NCBI GenBank assembly: GCA_016946835.1
Contig: JACVTC010000032.1
Coordinates: 832,501 to 896,500 of the forward strand
Origin: Neocallimastix lanati (nom. inval.)
Taxonomy: Eukaryota; Neocallimastigomycota; Neocallimastigomycetes; Neocallimastigales; Neocallimastigaceae
Reading direction: 5' to 3'
Length of the DNA: 64,000 bases
Within the stretch, counting starts at the first letter, position 1. Each line of letters starts with the position of its first letter. Both the position numbers and the translations under genes were made by a program. The notes beneath the pieces were generated by a model. The model made no database searches. It was not told where the DNA came from and saw only the letters and a list, made by a program, of their open reading frames with translations. Below, piece after piece: positions 62,579 to 64,000 of this stretch.

Positions 62579-63511
62579 CTAACTTATTATAGAACTTTAT
62601 GTTGATGACATGCTAATTATAGGTGAAAATTTCGAAATTGTTAGAATTGTTTCAAGAATTAAAGATAATTTTAAGGTATCAAAATGTGGATTTGCTGACA
62701 TCATATTAAGAATCAAAATAGAAAGAGAAAATAATGATATTTTTATCTCACAAGAAGCATTCATTGATAATCTGTTAAATAAATATAATATAAAAAATAA
62801 AAAGAAAATAAAATCACCATGTTCAGTAAACGAAAATAATGAAGATAATGAACCTGTTGACAAAATAAAATTCAAAAGTATTATCGGATCCTTAATTTAT
62901 CTTGCAAGATGTACTAGTCCAGACATTGCATTTGCTGTTAATTTTTCCGCTAGAAAATCAGAAAATCCAACTCAAGCCGATTGGAAAAAAGCTATTAAAA
63001 TATTAAAATACTTATATGGAACAAAACATTATAAAATGACGGTAAAAGTAAAATAAATGCACATACAGATTCAGATTTTGCCGGTGATCTAAATTATAGA
63101 AAATCTACTTCAGGACACATTATCATAATGGGTACAAATCCTATTTCATGGTATTCTAAAAAACAAACAACTGTCGCAACGTCTACTGCCAAAGCTGAAT
63201 ATTTAAGTACTACAGAATGTATTAAGAAAGTATTACAAATTAAAAATCTACTTTATGAATTATTTGGAAAAACTGAAACTATAGACATATACACGGATAA
63301 TGAAGCAAGCAAAAGTAGCATTGAAGCAGGTCATTTAAATCCAAAGCTTAGACATATTGTTGTTAGCTACCATTTCAACAATGAAAATATATTAAATAAA
63401 AATGTTCAACTAAAATATATTAATACAAATGATATGCTGGCCGATCCATTAACCAAAAACCTTAATGGAAACAAAACAGCTAATTTTACAAATAAAATTT
63501 TTATAAAATAA
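62579..63511 (+). pseudogene. Copia RT end and RNase H
   Basis: After the solo LTR the reading continues ELYVDDMLIIGENFEIV (catalytic YVDD), then GSLIYLARCTSPDIAFAVN up to VKVK, a frameshift at about 63050, and the RNase H frame: AHTDSDFAGDLNYRKSTSGH, TVATSTAKAEYLSTTECIKK, YTDNEASKSSIEAG and NDMLADPLTK. Ends with TAA 63511. Removing the 706-bp LTR and one CTAAC copy restores continuity of RT here. Confidence 0.9.
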
Positions 63512-63521
63512 AAAATTTAAT

Positions 63522-64000
63522 TTGAGGAGGAGTGTTAACTTTATTAATATAATGTTATATTCTAACTTAAGTTTAATAAAATATTAAATTATATTAAATA
63601 CATTGTAATTATAAATTAATTATAAATTAACATGTATCTAGAACAAGCCACAATTAAATATAAATATATGTAATTTTCTCTGTACTTTAAATCTTTGTTA
63701 ATATAAATAATAAATTTATATTAATTAATAAAACAATCTTTAATAATAAATAAAAAATATTAAATAAAAAAAAAATAAATATGTTAAAAATGTTTTATTA
63801 TTACTCTTAATTTCTATCAGTTTTTAGTTTTATTTTATTATATAGTTTTTTTATTTTATTAAAATTTTAATAATATTGATATTGATATTAATAATAAAAA
63901 TAACTATAAAAAATTGATATTGACATTTGATAAAGTACGCCTTGGTTCAGTCTCTTACTGGGAGAAGCTATATAATTTATTTATGAAATTTATTAATATA
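63522..64000 (+). repeat. Polypurine tract and start of a copia 3' LTR
   Basis: TTGAGGAGGAG (63522-63532) followed by TGTTAACTTTATTAATA. The LTR end cannot be placed and may lie in or beyond the window. Near 63937 a GC-richer string (TACGCCTTGGTTCAGTCTCTTACTGGGAG) belongs to something not identified. Confidence 0.55.

Noticed and set aside
63533-64000. Pairing this 3' LTR with the LTR at 44697-48018 as one copia element
   Set aside because: The two LTR sequences do not match, so the 48020-49918 and 61203-63511 coding halves cannot be shown to belong to a single element.

Overview
The window looks like a transposon-dominated stretch of an extremely AT-rich eukaryotic nuclear genome. Poly-A/T tracts and AAT microsatellites are everywhere, host genes carry short GT..AG introns and poly-Asn runs, and host genes are sparse. 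This fits anaerobic gut fungi (Neocallimastigomycota) best. A dictyostelid would share the base composition and poly-Asn tracts but is usually far more gene-dense. The assignment is an inference from composition and gene style, not a proven identity.

Host genes: (1) a seven-exon FKBP25/FKBP3-like peptidyl-prolyl isomerase at 1235-3030; (2) a long, many-exon, unrecognised protein at about 3595-11987; (3) a three-exon P4-type ATPase (phospholipid flippase) at 29077-33715. A GC-richer island of unknown nature lies at 12490-12895. The stretch 25740-29076 is gene-free AT-rich DNA.

Transposons, left to right: a young Ty1/copia element (13548-24464; 247-bp LTRs, 5-bp target duplication AAAAT) whose 3' LTR is split by a Mutator-like element (18524-24277; about 215-bp terminal inverted repeats, 9-bp target duplication AATAATATA, full-length transposase). 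Next come a dead transposase copy (24830-25720), copia leader/gag remnants (34430-36010), a chromodomain-bearing Ty3/gypsy integrase tail (36990-37565, minus) and a decayed Ty3/gypsy element (about 37690-42855, plus). A second Mutator-like element (44853-47475, 9-bp duplication TAACAATTT) sits inside an LTR and carries a gene for a secreted Cys-rich protein (Pack-MULE style). A copia half (48020-49918), three direct LTR copies, a better preserved Ty3/gypsy element on the minus strand (52535-60109), a tRNA-derived SINE with 14-bp target duplications (60111-60640), and a copia RT/RNase H half (61200-63511) interrupted by a solo LTR (61873-62578, duplication CTAAC) complete the window.

The most notable observation is at the gag/pol junction of both gypsy copies. 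Each has the heptamer T TTA AAC in gag frame, an 8-nt spacer containing the gag stop, and a stem (GGGAGY...ACTCCC) whose loop GAAGC can pair with a downstream GCTTC. That is a textbook -1 frameshift site with an H-type pseudoknot, and slipping by -1 opens exactly the pol frame in both copies. Copia-type elements here also share a primer-binding site complementary to the anticodon loop of tRNA-Lys(CUU), which suggests half-tRNA priming.
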